DNA of 5,008 nucleotides from an uncultured bacterium. Its GTDB lineage: Bacteria; Methylomirabilota; Methylomirabilia; Rokubacteriales; CSP1-6. The position numbers were made by a program, and so were the translations under genes. This document shows, piece by piece, positions 1-5,008 of the stretch. Under the pieces are notes generated by a model. It was not told the DNA's origin. It searched no databases and saw only the letters and a program-made list of their open reading frames with translations. Location of the stretch: contig CAMLFJ010000295.1 of assembly GCA_946479205.1 (NCBI GenBank), forward strand, positions 1 to 5,008, in the 5' to 3' direction. How positions within the stretch are numbered: the stretch's first letter is position 1; every line of letters begins with the position of its first letter.

Positions 1-1
1 C

Positions 2-757
2 AAGGAGACGCTCGGCGCGCAGAAGAGCGAGCAGGCCGCCCAGGCGCGGGCCGATGAAGTGCGGGCGATCCTGCTCTCCGCCAAGGACTTCCCCGCGGAG
101 GCCAAGCGCCTCGGGTTCGAGTCCCACGAGGCCACCTTCGGCCGGGGCGACGCGCTCGGCGAGGCGGGCCGCGATCCGCAGCTCGACGAGACGCTCTTCG
201 GGCTCGCGGCGGGTGGGGTCTCCACGCCGATCAAGACGTCGGGCGGCTTCGCGATCGTCAAGATCGTGCAGCCGATCCCGGCCGGGGTGCCGCCGGTGGC
301 CGAGATCCGGGACCGGGTGGTGGAGGCCATCAAGCGGGAGCGGGCCGAGCAGCAGGTGACCGACAAGGCGAAGGCCCTGGTCGCCACCCTGGCCAAGGGC
401 GGCGATTTCGCGGCGGCCGCCAAGGCCGACGGCTTCACCAGCGGGAGCATCCCGCTCTTCTCGCGCTCGGAGCCGCCGAAGGAGCGGGGCAGCCTGCCCG
501 GGGGCGTGCTCGTGGCCGCGCTACAGACGCCCGCGGGCCAGGTCGCGGAGCCGGTGCGGGCCGACGGGGGCGTCTACGTGGTCAAGACACTGGAGCGCGC
601 GGCCGCCGCCCCCGACGGCTTCGAGAAGGAGCGCCCGGAGCTGGAGAAGCAGGTGCTCGAGCAGAAGCGCACGCTCGCGTGGGACAACTGGATCCGGGGT
701 CGGCTCGCGGACTCGAAGGTCCAGGTCGGCGGCCAGCCCGCCACCCTCACCCGCTGA
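2..757 (+). CDS. PpiD/SurA-type peptidyl-prolyl isomerase-like chaperone, 3' part only
   Basis: The reading frame is already open at the left edge (K-E-T-L-G...), so only the last 251 residues are visible and the GTG at 59 is not the real start. Two similar segments can be seen, at about residues 29-89 and 135-200 of the fragment. Each begins with a DF-A-AK-GF pattern and ends in a G-P-V/I...GG-(F/V)-VVK strand, which is the shape of a parvulin (PpiC) fold in PpiD-family proteins. A charged helical tail with [11 protein letters not shown] and WDNWIRGRL follows, as in PpiD C-termini. By family knowledge such proteins are anchored in the inner membrane by one N-terminal helix (not visible here) and assist folding of exported proteins in the periplasm. 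The parvulin segments look degenerate, so chaperone rather than isomerase activity is possible. It is probably the first visible gene of an operon with the next two. Confidence 0.75.
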   Translation, partial: KETLGAQKSEQAAQARADEVRAILLSAKDFPAEAKRLGFESHEATFGRGDALGEAGRDPQLDETLFGLAAGGVSTPIKTSGGFAIVKIVQPIPAGVPPVAEIRDRVVEAIKRERAEQQVTDKAKALVATLAKGGDFAAAAKADGFTSGSIPLFSRSEPPKERGSLPGGVLVAALQTPAGQVAEPVRADGGVYVVKTLERAAAAPDGFEKERPELEKQVLEQKRTLAWDNWIRGRLADSKVQVGGQPATLTR

Positions 758-774
758 AGGAACGGGGCCTCGCG

Positions 775-1329
775 ATGGACAAGACCGCGCTCATCATCAT
801 CGACGCCCAGCAGGAGTACTTCGCCCCGATCGGGAAGGTGGTGCTGCCGGACGGGCCCAAGGCGGTGGCGCGCATCGCGGAGACCCTGCGCTGGGCGCGC
901 GCGCAGCGGATGCCGGTCTTCCACATCGTGCACGAGAGCCGGCGGCCCGGGGCCGCCACCTTCGTGCCGGGCAGCCCCGCGCTGGCGATCCACGAAGCGG
1001 TGACGCCCGCGGCGGGCGAGCCGGTGATCACCAAGCACCTCCCGGGCTCGTTCACGAACACCCCGCTCGAATCCGCGCTGCGGGATCTCGGCATCGATCG
1101 GGTGATCGTCTCCGGGTTCATGACCCAGATGTGCTGCGACACCACCACCCGGGAGGCGGCCCATCGGGGCTTCAAGGTGACGCTGCTCTCCGACGCGACC
1201 GCGGCCATGGACGTCAAGGCCCCCGACGGCGCGGTCATCCCCCACGACCAGGTTCACCGCACGCACCTGGGGAGCCTCAACGGCTTCCTCGCCGAGGTGA
1301 AGCGGACCGCCGAGGTGATCGGCTCATGA
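775..1329 (+). CDS. Isochorismatase-family cysteine hydrolase
   Basis: This 184-residue protein has the usual length and layout of the isochorismatase/nicotinamidase hydrolase superfamily. The likely catalytic triad is visible: Asp10 in [10 protein letters not shown], Lys87 in [10 protein letters not shown], and Cys120 in [15 protein letters not shown], aligned with the family's T-x-x-C-V signature. The family uses this cysteine to hydrolyse amides or related bonds in small molecules (nicotinamide, isochorismate, N-carbamoyl compounds, biuret). The substrate cannot be read from the sequence. The residue after the nucleophile is a second cysteine (Cys121) rather than the common Val. I chose ATG 775 because it starts just before the first beta strand and AAGGAACGGGG lies upstream. 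An in-frame GTG at 679 would overlap the previous gene and add an unrelated Arg/Pro-rich leader. It begins 17 nt after the PpiD-like stop and overlaps greA by 4 nt, so it is probably cotranscribed and cytoplasmic. Confidence 0.88.
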   Translation: MDKTALIIIDAQQEYFAPIGKVVLPDGPKAVARIAETLRWARAQRMPVFHIVHESRRPGAATFVPGSPALAIHEAVTPAAGEPVITKHLPGSFTNTPLESALRDLGIDRVIVSGFMTQMCCDTTTREAAHRGFKVTLLSDATAAMDVKAPDGAVIPHDQVHRTHLGSLNGFLAEVKRTAEVIGS

Positions 1330-1805
1330 GCGTCCAGCGCACGCCGATGACGCGCCCGGGCTACGAGCGCCTGCGGGAGGAAGTGGAGCGCCTCAAGAAG
1401 GAGCGCCCCAACATCGTGCGGGCGATCGCGGAGGCGCGCGCCCACGGCGACCTCAGCGAGAACGCGGAGTACCACGCGGCGCGCGAGCGTCAGGGCTTCG
1501 TCGAGGCGCGCATCTCGGATCTGGAGAGCAAGGTCAGCACCGCCGAGGTGATCGATCCGCCCACCTCCGGGGACCGGGTCACCTTCGGCTCCACGGTTCG
1601 GCTCGAGGACGAGGACGGCAAGGAGGCGATCTACCAGATCGTGGGGTCGGACGAGGCGGATCCCAAGCGCGGGCTGATCTCGATCATGTCCCCGCTCGCC
1701 CGCACCATCATCGGCAAGAAGGTCGGCGACACCGTGACCGCAACACTGCCAGCGGGCAAGAAAACCTTCGATATCCTCGCCGCCAACTTCCCTTTGAAGC
1801 CTTAG
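1326..1805 (+). CDS. greA: Transcription elongation factor GreA
   Basis: The 159-residue protein matches GreA in length and plan. Residues 1-78 form the N-terminal coiled coil, and residues 80-157 form the FKBP-like C-terminal domain ([10 protein letters not shown] at 82-91, VGSDEAD at 106-112, [14 protein letters not shown] at 122-135). The coiled-coil tip carries the diagnostic [20 protein letters not shown] motif at 37-56, with Asp42 and Glu45 as the acidic pair. By family knowledge this pair enters the RNA polymerase secondary channel and stimulates cleavage of backtracked RNA. The MT at residues 8-9 aligns with the start region of E. coli GreA (MQAIPMT), which supports ATG 1326 as start. 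That ATG overlaps the hydrolase stop as ATGA, and GAGGTG about 8 nt upstream can serve as ribosome binding site, so translational coupling is likely. A hairpin follows 13 nt after the stop. Confidence 0.96.
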   Translation: MSVQRTPMTRPGYERLREEVERLKKERPNIVRAIAEARAHGDLSENAEYHAARERQGFVEARISDLESKVSTAEVIDPPTSGDRVTFGSTVRLEDEDGKEAIYQIVGSDEADPKRGLISIMSPLARTIIGKKVGDTVTATLPAGKKTFDILAANFPLKP

Positions 1806-1818
1806 AGGCTCTGTCATA

Positions 1819-1845
1819 TGCGGGGGCCCAGAAATGGCCCCCGCA
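1819..1845. terminator. GC-rich hairpin between convergent genes, probable bidirectional terminator
   Basis: A perfect 10-bp stem (TGCGGGGGCC at 1819-1828 with GGCCCCCGCA at 1836-1845) encloses a 7-nt loop. It lies 13 nt after the greA stop and about 31 nt past the stop of the convergent DGQHR gene, where a terminator for both is expected. Neither strand has a proper T-tract after the stem (ACTCCCCC on +, ATATGACAG on -), so it is not a textbook intrinsic terminator. It may pause polymerase, act with Rho, or protect 3' ends. Confidence 0.6.
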
Positions 1846-1876
1846 CTCCCCCAGTCCGCGGACTCTCGTTTCGCCG

Positions 1877-3007
1877 CTAGCCGCGGAGGGCCTCGCGAAG
1901 CTCGCGGGTGAGCGCCTCCACCGTCCCCCGCGTGCCCCCCTGCAGCTTGTTCTTCCACTCGCCCTCGGTCTCGAAGCGGCGGTCCTTGAGGCGGTCGCCC
2001 CAGGGCTTGACCGCATCGCGGATGGCGTGGAAGTCGAAGGCGTCGCGCTTGAGCTCGCGGGCGCGGGCCATCACGTCGGGGGCCACGCGGATGAACGCGC
2101 GCAGGGCCGCGCCGGTCTTGATCGAGTACTTGCGCCCGGCCCACGCGGTCGGGAACACGCCGGCCACCGCCTTCATGTAGTTGAGGAAGAAGCGCTTGGC
2201 GTGGTGGCGCACCTCGTTCATGCGGGCGCCGCCGCCGATCTTCTCGACCGCGTCCAGGAAGTCCACGATCTCCTCGGCGAGCGGGGCCTGCGACACGCGC
2301 CCGCGGCCGGTGCCCAGCATCTTGATGTCGCCCGCGAGCGGAGAGGTCTCGTCCTCGTTCAGCGAGCGGATCACGTCGTGGGCGAGGGCCTGGTTGGGAT
2401 CGGGATAGAGCTTGCGCCCGGCGAGGCTCACGATGTGCGAGGGATTGAGCCGCGTGTGCTTGGCGTTGATGGTGACGAAGAGCTCGACGATCTGGCGCGC
2501 GTCCAGCCGGTCGAAGAGCACCGCGGGCACCTCGATGCCCAGGTTCTCGCCCGCCTGGGTCAGCGCGTGCAGCGCGAGCAGGCGGTGCTGGCCGTCCAGC
2601 ACGCGGAGGACGCCGTGCTCCTCCGGGATCTGCAGCAGCCCCAGGTCGTGCTGGCTCGCCATCGGGGTGAACGTGAAGCGCTTCTCGGAGGTGATGATCA
2701 CCGCGCCGGGGATGGCGGGCAGGGTCCCCGCGTCCTTGCAGTCGCGGTAGTAGTTCACGAGCTCGTCGATCTTCCGGCGGATGACCGGGCGCTGGTAGGC
2801 GGTCTCGCTCTCGCCGATCCGCTTCTCGAGCGCCTCCCAGTTCACCCGCGCCCGGTTGGCGCGCTGCTTCCCCTTGGGCGGCTCCTCGGCCCCGCTATAG
2901 CCCAGGACCTCGAACTTCACGAGCCGGTCGATGTCCTTGGCCGAGAAGGATGCCTGAAAGAACTCCACCCCGAACTGTTTCACGCGGTGCGCGGGAACCG
3001 TGATCAT
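1877..3007 (-). CDS. Orphan DGQHR-domain protein (DndB-like superfamily)
   Basis: This 376-residue protein carries the signature motif VLDGQHRLLAL (DGQHR at residues 138-142). A second conserved block, FVTINAKHTRLNPSH, lies at 177-191. The N-terminus MITVPAHRVKQFG...FFQASFSAKDI and the YQRPV...KIDELVNYY block at 71-87 also match the usual opening of this family. Length is close to DndB proteins. DndB is the regulator of DNA phosphorothioation clusters, and DGQHR proteins are often found in mobile or defence islands. The fold is, as I recall, related to the ParB-like N-terminal superfamily, where this motif sits in the nucleotide/DNA-binding core. No signal peptide or membrane segment is seen, so it is probably a cytoplasmic, nucleic-acid-associated protein. 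Start ATG 3005-3007 is supported by GGAGG (3019-3023, - strand), 11 nt upstream. No Dnd, restriction or helicase partner is in view. Base composition resembles its neighbours, giving no clear sign of recent transfer. The exact function is unknown. Confidence 0.82.
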   Translation of the reverse strand: MITVPAHRVKQFGVEFFQASFSAKDIDRLVKFEVLGYSGAEEPPKGKQRANRARVNWEALEKRIGESETAYQRPVIRRKIDELVNYYRDCKDAGTLPAIPGAVIITSEKRFTFTPMASQHDLGLLQIPEEHGVLRVLDGQHRLLALHALTQAGENLGIEVPAVLFDRLDARQIVELFVTINAKHTRLNPSHIVSLAGRKLYPDPNQALAHDVIRSLNEDETSPLAGDIKMLGTGRGRVSQAPLAEEIVDFLDAVEKIGGGARMNEVRHHAKRFFLNYMKAVAGVFPTAWAGRKYSIKTGAALRAFIRVAPDVMARARELKRDAFDFHAIRDAVKPWGDRLKDRRFETEGEWKNKLQGGTRGTVEALTRELREALRG

Positions 3008-3058
3008 GAACCGATCCGCCTCCGTGGGGATGGTCTATGTAGCGGGGGAACAGGGGGT

Positions 3059-3087
3059 ACTCTAGTCGAAGCGCAAACCCCAGTCAA
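3059..3087 (-). promoter_or_regulatory. Sigma70-type promoter for the DGQHR gene
   Basis: Read on the minus strand, TTGACT (3082-3087) is followed by a 17-nt spacer and TAGAGT (3059-3064). The -35 matches TTGACA at 5 of 6 positions and the -10 matches TATAAT at 4 of 6. Transcription would begin near 3052, leaving a leader of about 45 nt that contains the GGAGG ribosome binding site. It lies in the less GC-rich part of the intergenic region, as expected for a promoter. Confidence 0.6.
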
Positions 3088-3150
3088 CATGTACCTTTTC
3101 GGCTTCTGGCTTATTGCGTCACCCCCTATGAGTAGCGGTCCGGCGCCCGG

Positions 3151-3210
3151 TTATCCCCAAGATGTGGGTAGGCTGGGGATGCGGGAAAACCTGTGGATAG
3201 CTGTGGATGA
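3151..3210. repeat. Cluster of DnaA-box-like nonamers with 10-bp tandem repeat
   Basis: Against the DnaA box TTATCCACA (reverse TGTGGATAA) there are three one-mismatch sites: TTATCCCCA at 3151-3159 on +, and TGTGGATAG (3192-3200) and TGTGGATGA (3202-3210), which are boxes on -. A weaker site TGTGGGTAG lies at 3163-3171 with two mismatches. The last two strong sites are in phase as tandem 10-bp units CTGTGGATAG/CTGTGGATGA. The segment also contains the inverted pair ATCCCCA (3153-3159) and TGGGGAT (3174-3180). This could be a DnaA-binding region (origin or DnaA-controlled promoter) or half-sites for another regulator. Confidence 0.5.
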
Positions 3211-3211
3211 A

Positions 3212-3227
3212 CGGTCCGCCGGTCCGC
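3212..3227. repeat. Tandem CGGTCCGC repeat, with further copies nearby
   Basis: Two exact CGGTCCGC units lie head to tail (3212-3219 and 3220-3227). Another full copy lies at 3530-3537, just before the liv -35 box, and CGGTCCG occurs at 3136-3142. The heptamer is a near-palindrome of the form CGGWCCG. The only other CGGWCCG I found in the window is inside the hydrolase gene (1303-1309). Its role is unknown. Confidence 0.4.
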
Positions 3228-3505
3228 GGCTGCCAGGCTGGCCCGCCCACGCCGGCCCCGGCGCCGCGTCCGGGGGCGCGGCGTTTGCGGGCCTCCCGCG
3301 GCCGCGCGCCGTCGTGTGCGACCACGCCCGGGCGCGAGCGCGACGTGTTGCGGAAGGCGTCAGCGCGATGTCACGCGGCCGGGCATCGCGGCGCGGCGTG
3401 ATCACGTTGGCGCGGCGCGCGGAGATCCATCTCGATGTGCACGCTCCACACGCGCGGGAATCCCGAGCGGGCCCAGCATCGACGACGTCGCGCGCCCGCG
3501 CCGAT

Positions 3506-3519
3506 CGTGCGCGCGCACG
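3506..3519. repeat. 14-bp perfect palindrome, alternating purine-pyrimidine
   Basis: CGTGCGCGCGCACG is identical to its reverse complement. It strictly alternates pyrimidine and purine, a pattern known to favour left-handed Z-DNA under negative supercoiling. It sits about 21 bp upstream of the liv -35 box. In DNA this CpG-rich such a run can arise by chance, so a regulatory role is only possible. Confidence 0.4.
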
Positions 3520-3540
3520 TCCCGCGCGACGGTCCGCGCG

Positions 3541-3569
3541 TTGACAGGGTAGGGGGTGGATGCTAGGCT
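3541..3569 (+). promoter_or_regulatory. Promoter of the Liv-type uptake operon
   Basis: A perfect -35 TTGACA (3541-3546) is followed by a 17-nt spacer and TAGGCT (3564-3569). TGC stands immediately before it, making an extended -10 element (TGnTAGGCT). The -10 itself matches only 3 of 6 consensus bases. Start of transcription would be near 3576, giving a leader of about 34 nt before the ATG at 3610. The -10 and start lie inside an inverted repeat. Confidence 0.62.
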
Positions 3570-3584
3570 CGCCGCCATCCACCC
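3554..3584. promoter_or_regulatory. Operator-like inverted repeat across the liv promoter
   Basis: GGGTGGATG (3554-3562) is a perfect inverted copy of CATCCACCC (3576-3584), separated by 13 nt. The half-site centres are 22 bp apart, about two helical turns, as expected for a dimeric helix-turn-helix regulator. The repeat spans the spacer, the -10 element and the predicted start, so a bound protein would block RNA polymerase. If transcription instead started further upstream, the same arms could form an RNA hairpin in the leader. Confidence 0.5.
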
Positions 3585-3599
3585 ACTCGATTTTCCTCC

Positions 3600-3604
3600 G
3601 GAGG
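3600..3604 (+). promoter_or_regulatory. Strong ribosome binding site that fixes the binding-protein start
   Basis: GGAGG lies 5 nt before ATG 3610 and decides this start over the in-frame GTG at 3556 and the ATG at 3661. It is the right half of a 10-bp palindrome CCTCCGGAGG (3595-3604), so an anti-Shine-Dalgarno CCTCC sits directly next to it. That arrangement could modestly lower accessibility. Confidence 0.75.
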
Positions 3605-3609
3605 ACACG

Positions 3610-4851
3610 ATGTCGAACGACACCACCACGCGGATCGCCCGGCGCCGGTTCCTCACGACCATGGGCGCCGCGGGCGCGGCCACCCTCGCCGCGCCCGCGT
3701 TCCTCCGCGCGCAATCCCGCGAGGTGAAGGTCGGCTACATCCTCCCGGTGACCGGGCCGCTCGCGTTCGAGGCGCAGCTCGCGCTCAACGGGCTGCAGCA
3801 GGCGGTGGACGAGATCAACGGGGCGGGCGGCATCAAGTCGCTCGGCGGGGCGCAGATCACCCTGCTTCCCGGCGACACCCAGAACAAGGTCGAGCTCGGC
3901 AACTCGGAAGCGGCGCGCCTGATCGACCAGGGCGTCACCGCGATCATCGGGCCCTTCTCGAGCCTGGTCGCGTTCTCGGTCCGCCAGGTCACCGAGAAGA
4001 ACAAGATCCCGTTCCTGCTCCTGGCCACCGTGGCCGACAACGTCCTGGAGGGTGGCCTCCGCTACACGTTCCGCATGCAGCCCAACGCGCGCGCGATGGC
4101 GACCTTGACGCTGGGCAACATGGCCGAGATGGCCAGGGCCGCGGGGACCCCGATCAAGCGGGTGGCCATGATGCACGAGGACGGCAACTTCGGCACGACC
4201 ATGGGCAACCACGTCGAGGCCTTCGCGGGCAAGATGGGCTACGAGCTGGTGCAGCGCGTGCCCTACAACCTGCGCTCGCCCGACTTCACCGCGGAGCTGT
4301 CGAAGGTGAAGGCGGCGCGGCCGGACCTGCTGGTGATCAGCGGCTACTACGGCGACTCCAAGATCATCGCGGAGACCGCGGCCAAGCTCCGCATCGGCGT
4401 CCACGCCCTGGTGGGCCTCGCCAACGCGGCCTACTCGAATCCCCGGTTCATCACCGAGAACCGCGAGCTCACCGACCACCTGTTCGACGGCAACTACTGG
4501 CACAACCCCCAGAGCCCGCGCGCCCGCGCGGTGTTCGAGACCTACCAGAAGCGCTTCAACTCGGTCATGTCCAACCACGGGGTGCAGGGGTACCAGGTGG
4601 CGTTCGTGCTCAAGGACGCGCTCGAGCGGGCCGCCTCGACGGATCGCGAGAAGGTCCGCGACGCGATCAGCAAGACCAACCTCACCGACCACATCCTGAC
4701 CCAGGACGCGATCAAGTTCGACGAGGCGGGCGAGAACGTCAACGCGACCCCCGCGCTGCTGCAGGTGCAGGGCGGCAAGCCGGTGGTGGTGGGCCCCGCG
4801 CGCTTCGTGGAGGCCAAGCCGGTGTTCCCGGTTCCCAAGTGGAAGGGCTAG
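3610..4851 (+). CDS. Branched-chain amino acid-type ABC transporter substrate-binding protein, Tat-exported
   Basis: This 413-residue protein belongs to the Liv/HAAT periplasmic binding family (Peripla_BP_6 type I fold). Residues 1-34 look like a Tat signal: ARRRFLTT at 10-17 fits the twin-arginine RRxFL motif, followed by an Ala/Gly-rich hydrophobic stretch and a likely cleavage site after LRA (32-34). The mature part begins with VKVGYILPVTGPLA, the usual first strand, with NGLQQAVDEINGAGG, AAIIGPF-like (TAIIGPFSS) and KNKIPFLL segments following in family order. No cysteine is present, so it is a soluble periplasmic protein rather than a lipoprotein. The ligand cannot be told: this family binds branched-chain amino acids but also amides, urea and aromatic acids. 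A LivH-type permease gene starts 10 nt after the stop, so the two form an operon. Start ATG 3610 is set by GGAGG and the intact Tat motif. Confidence 0.92.
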   Translation: MSNDTTTRIARRRFLTTMGAAGAATLAAPAFLRAQSREVKVGYILPVTGPLAFEAQLALNGLQQAVDEINGAGGIKSLGGAQITLLPGDTQNKVELGNSEAARLIDQGVTAIIGPFSSLVAFSVRQVTEKNKIPFLLLATVADNVLEGGLRYTFRMQPNARAMATLTLGNMAEMARAAGTPIKRVAMMHEDGNFGTTMGNHVEAFAGKMGYELVQRVPYNLRSPDFTAELSKVKAARPDLLVISGYYGDSKIIAETAAKLRIGVHALVGLANAAYSNPRFITENRELTDHLFDGNYWHNPQSPRARAVFETYQKRFNSVMSNHGVQGYQVAFVLKDALERAASTDREKVRDAISKTNLTDHILTQDAIKFDEAGENVNATPALLQVQGGKPVVVGPARFVEAKPVFPVPKWKG

Positions 4852-4861
4852 TCGCCGCGAG

Positions 4862-5008
4862 GTGACCTGGCTCTTCTTCCAGGCCGTCGTCAGCGGCCTG
4901 CTGCTGGGCGGCGTCTACGGGCTCGTGGCGAGCGGGCTCTCGCTGATCTTCGGCGTGCTGCGCATCATCAACTTCGCCCACGGCGCGGTGATGATGCTCG
5001 GCATGTAC
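4862..5008 (+). CDS. livH: LivH-type branched-chain amino acid ABC permease, 5' part only
   Basis: The first 49 codons are visible and the frame is open at the window's right edge. A hydrophobic opening (WLFFQAVVSGLLLGGVYGL) runs into SGLSLIFGVLRIINFAHGAV (24-43). This is the highly conserved N-terminal signature of LivH permeases (G-x-x-x-I-N-F-A-H-G). The family forms the membrane channel of Liv-type importers, usually as a heterodimer with LivM and powered by LivG and LivF, which would be expected beyond the right edge. The GTG start is chosen because it lies 10 nt after the binding-protein stop, gives the normal LivH N-terminus, and has no better in-frame alternative. The ribosome binding site is weak (GCGAG directly before GTG), so reinitiation from the upstream gene is likely. 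It has no terminator or promoter of its own in the gap. Confidence 0.93.
   Translation, partial: MTWLFFQAVVSGLLLGGVYGLVASGLSLIFGVLRIINFAHGAVMMLGMY

Larger units (their letters stand above)
3008..3609. other. 602-nt divergent intergenic region, no credible gene
   Basis: The region separates the leftward DGQHR gene from the rightward Liv operon. Positions 3008-3130 are clearly less GC-rich than the rest and contain the DGQHR promoter. Positions 3151-3210 hold a cluster of DnaA-box-like repeats. Positions 3211-3540 are dominated by CG dinucleotides. They contain a GC hairpin (7-bp arms 3262-3268 and 3277-3283, then TTT) and perfect palindromes at 3297-3306 (CGCGGCCGCG), 3397-3406 (CGTGATCACG) and 3506-3519. 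Open frames exist throughout but encode Arg/Pro/Ala-rich low-complexity peptides with no recognisable domain or ribosome binding site. I see no tRNA or recognisable ncRNA. Confidence 0.7.

Noticed and set aside
679..774. GTG extension of the hydrolase
   Set aside because: It would overlap the PpiD-like gene by 79 nt and add an Arg/Pro-rich leader before a complete family N-terminus; ATG 775 fits better.
574..1266. 230-codon open frame on - strand
   Set aside because: It is antisense to the hydrolase, which has an intact catalytic triad; no independent support.
1254..2144. 296-codon open frame on - strand
   Set aside because: It is antisense to greA and overlaps the DGQHR gene in another frame; its composition is that of a GC shadow.
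3008..3150. tRNA or phage attachment site suggested by TTCGACTAGAGT on the - strand
   Set aside because: It faintly resembles a T-loop, but no cloverleaf arms or CCA-end context could be assembled, and the bases are better explained as the spacer and -10 of a promoter.
2027..3544. 505-codon open frame on + strand
   Set aside because: It runs antisense through the DGQHR gene, which has clear motifs, a ribosome binding site and a promoter. The + translation is a biased shadow (His/Val/Leu/Arg rich) with no domain.
3207..3552. Small genes in the CpG-rich spacer (frames at 3207-3401 and 3316-3552, + strand)
   Set aside because: The peptides are Arg/Pro/Ala low complexity, with no ribosome binding site and no recognisable motif; such frames are expected by chance at this GC content.
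3556..3609. GTG start for the Liv binding protein
   Set aside because: It lies upstream of the predicted transcription start and has no ribosome binding site, while ATG 3610 has GGAGG at 5 nt and a correctly placed Tat signal.
3151..4692. 513-codon open frame on - strand
   Set aside because: It is antisense to the Liv binding protein and extends through non-coding CpG-rich DNA. It is an artefact of high GC with no family features.
1..5008. CRISPR array, insertion sequence or integrase
   Set aside because: I found no regularly spaced repeats, terminal inverted repeats with a transposase, or recombinase gene anywhere in the window.

Overview
The window is GC-rich bacterial DNA (roughly 70% G+C by eye) with tightly packed genes, mostly one-letter-predictable G/C third codon positions, and GTG as well as ATG starts. 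A periplasmic-folding protein, a GreA factor and a Tat-exported branched-chain-amino-acid-type (Liv/HAAT) binding protein suggest a diderm, probably soil or sediment, bacterium. Uncultivated high-GC lineages such as Rokubacteria, or high-GC proteobacteria, would fit, but nothing in the window fixes the taxon.

Left block (1-1805, + strand): the 3' end of a PpiD/SurA-type parvulin-like chaperone gene, then an isochorismatase-family cysteine hydrolase, then greA. The first two genes are 17 nt apart, and the hydrolase stop overlaps the greA start as ATGA, so this looks like one transcription unit. A 10-bp GC-rich hairpin follows greA and lies between two convergent genes.

Middle (1877-3007, - strand): a lone 376-residue DGQHR-domain protein of the DndB-like superfamily. 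It has its own good sigma70-type promoter (TTGACT-17-TAGAGT) and a Shine-Dalgarno. No dnd, restriction or other defence partner is visible, so it is an orphan here.

Divergent intergenic region (3008-3609): about 600 nt without a credible gene, in two compositional parts. The DGQHR-proximal part is comparatively AT-rich and ends in a 60-bp cluster of DnaA-box-like nonamers (3151-3210), including two 10-bp tandem units. The rest (3211-3540) is extremely CpG-rich and holds CGGTCCG repeats and several perfect palindromes. It ends at a consensus-like promoter (TTGACA-17-TGcTAGGCT) whose -10 and start region lie inside a 9-bp perfect inverted repeat, a good operator candidate.

Right block (3610-5008, + strand): a Tat-type secreted substrate-binding protein of the Liv family, followed 10 nt later by the first 49 codons of a LivH-type permease. 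This is the start of a high-affinity ABC uptake operon that continues beyond the window.

Most interesting are the orphan DGQHR gene, the DnaA-box-like cluster, and the liv operator candidate that shares the GTGGATG core with that cluster.
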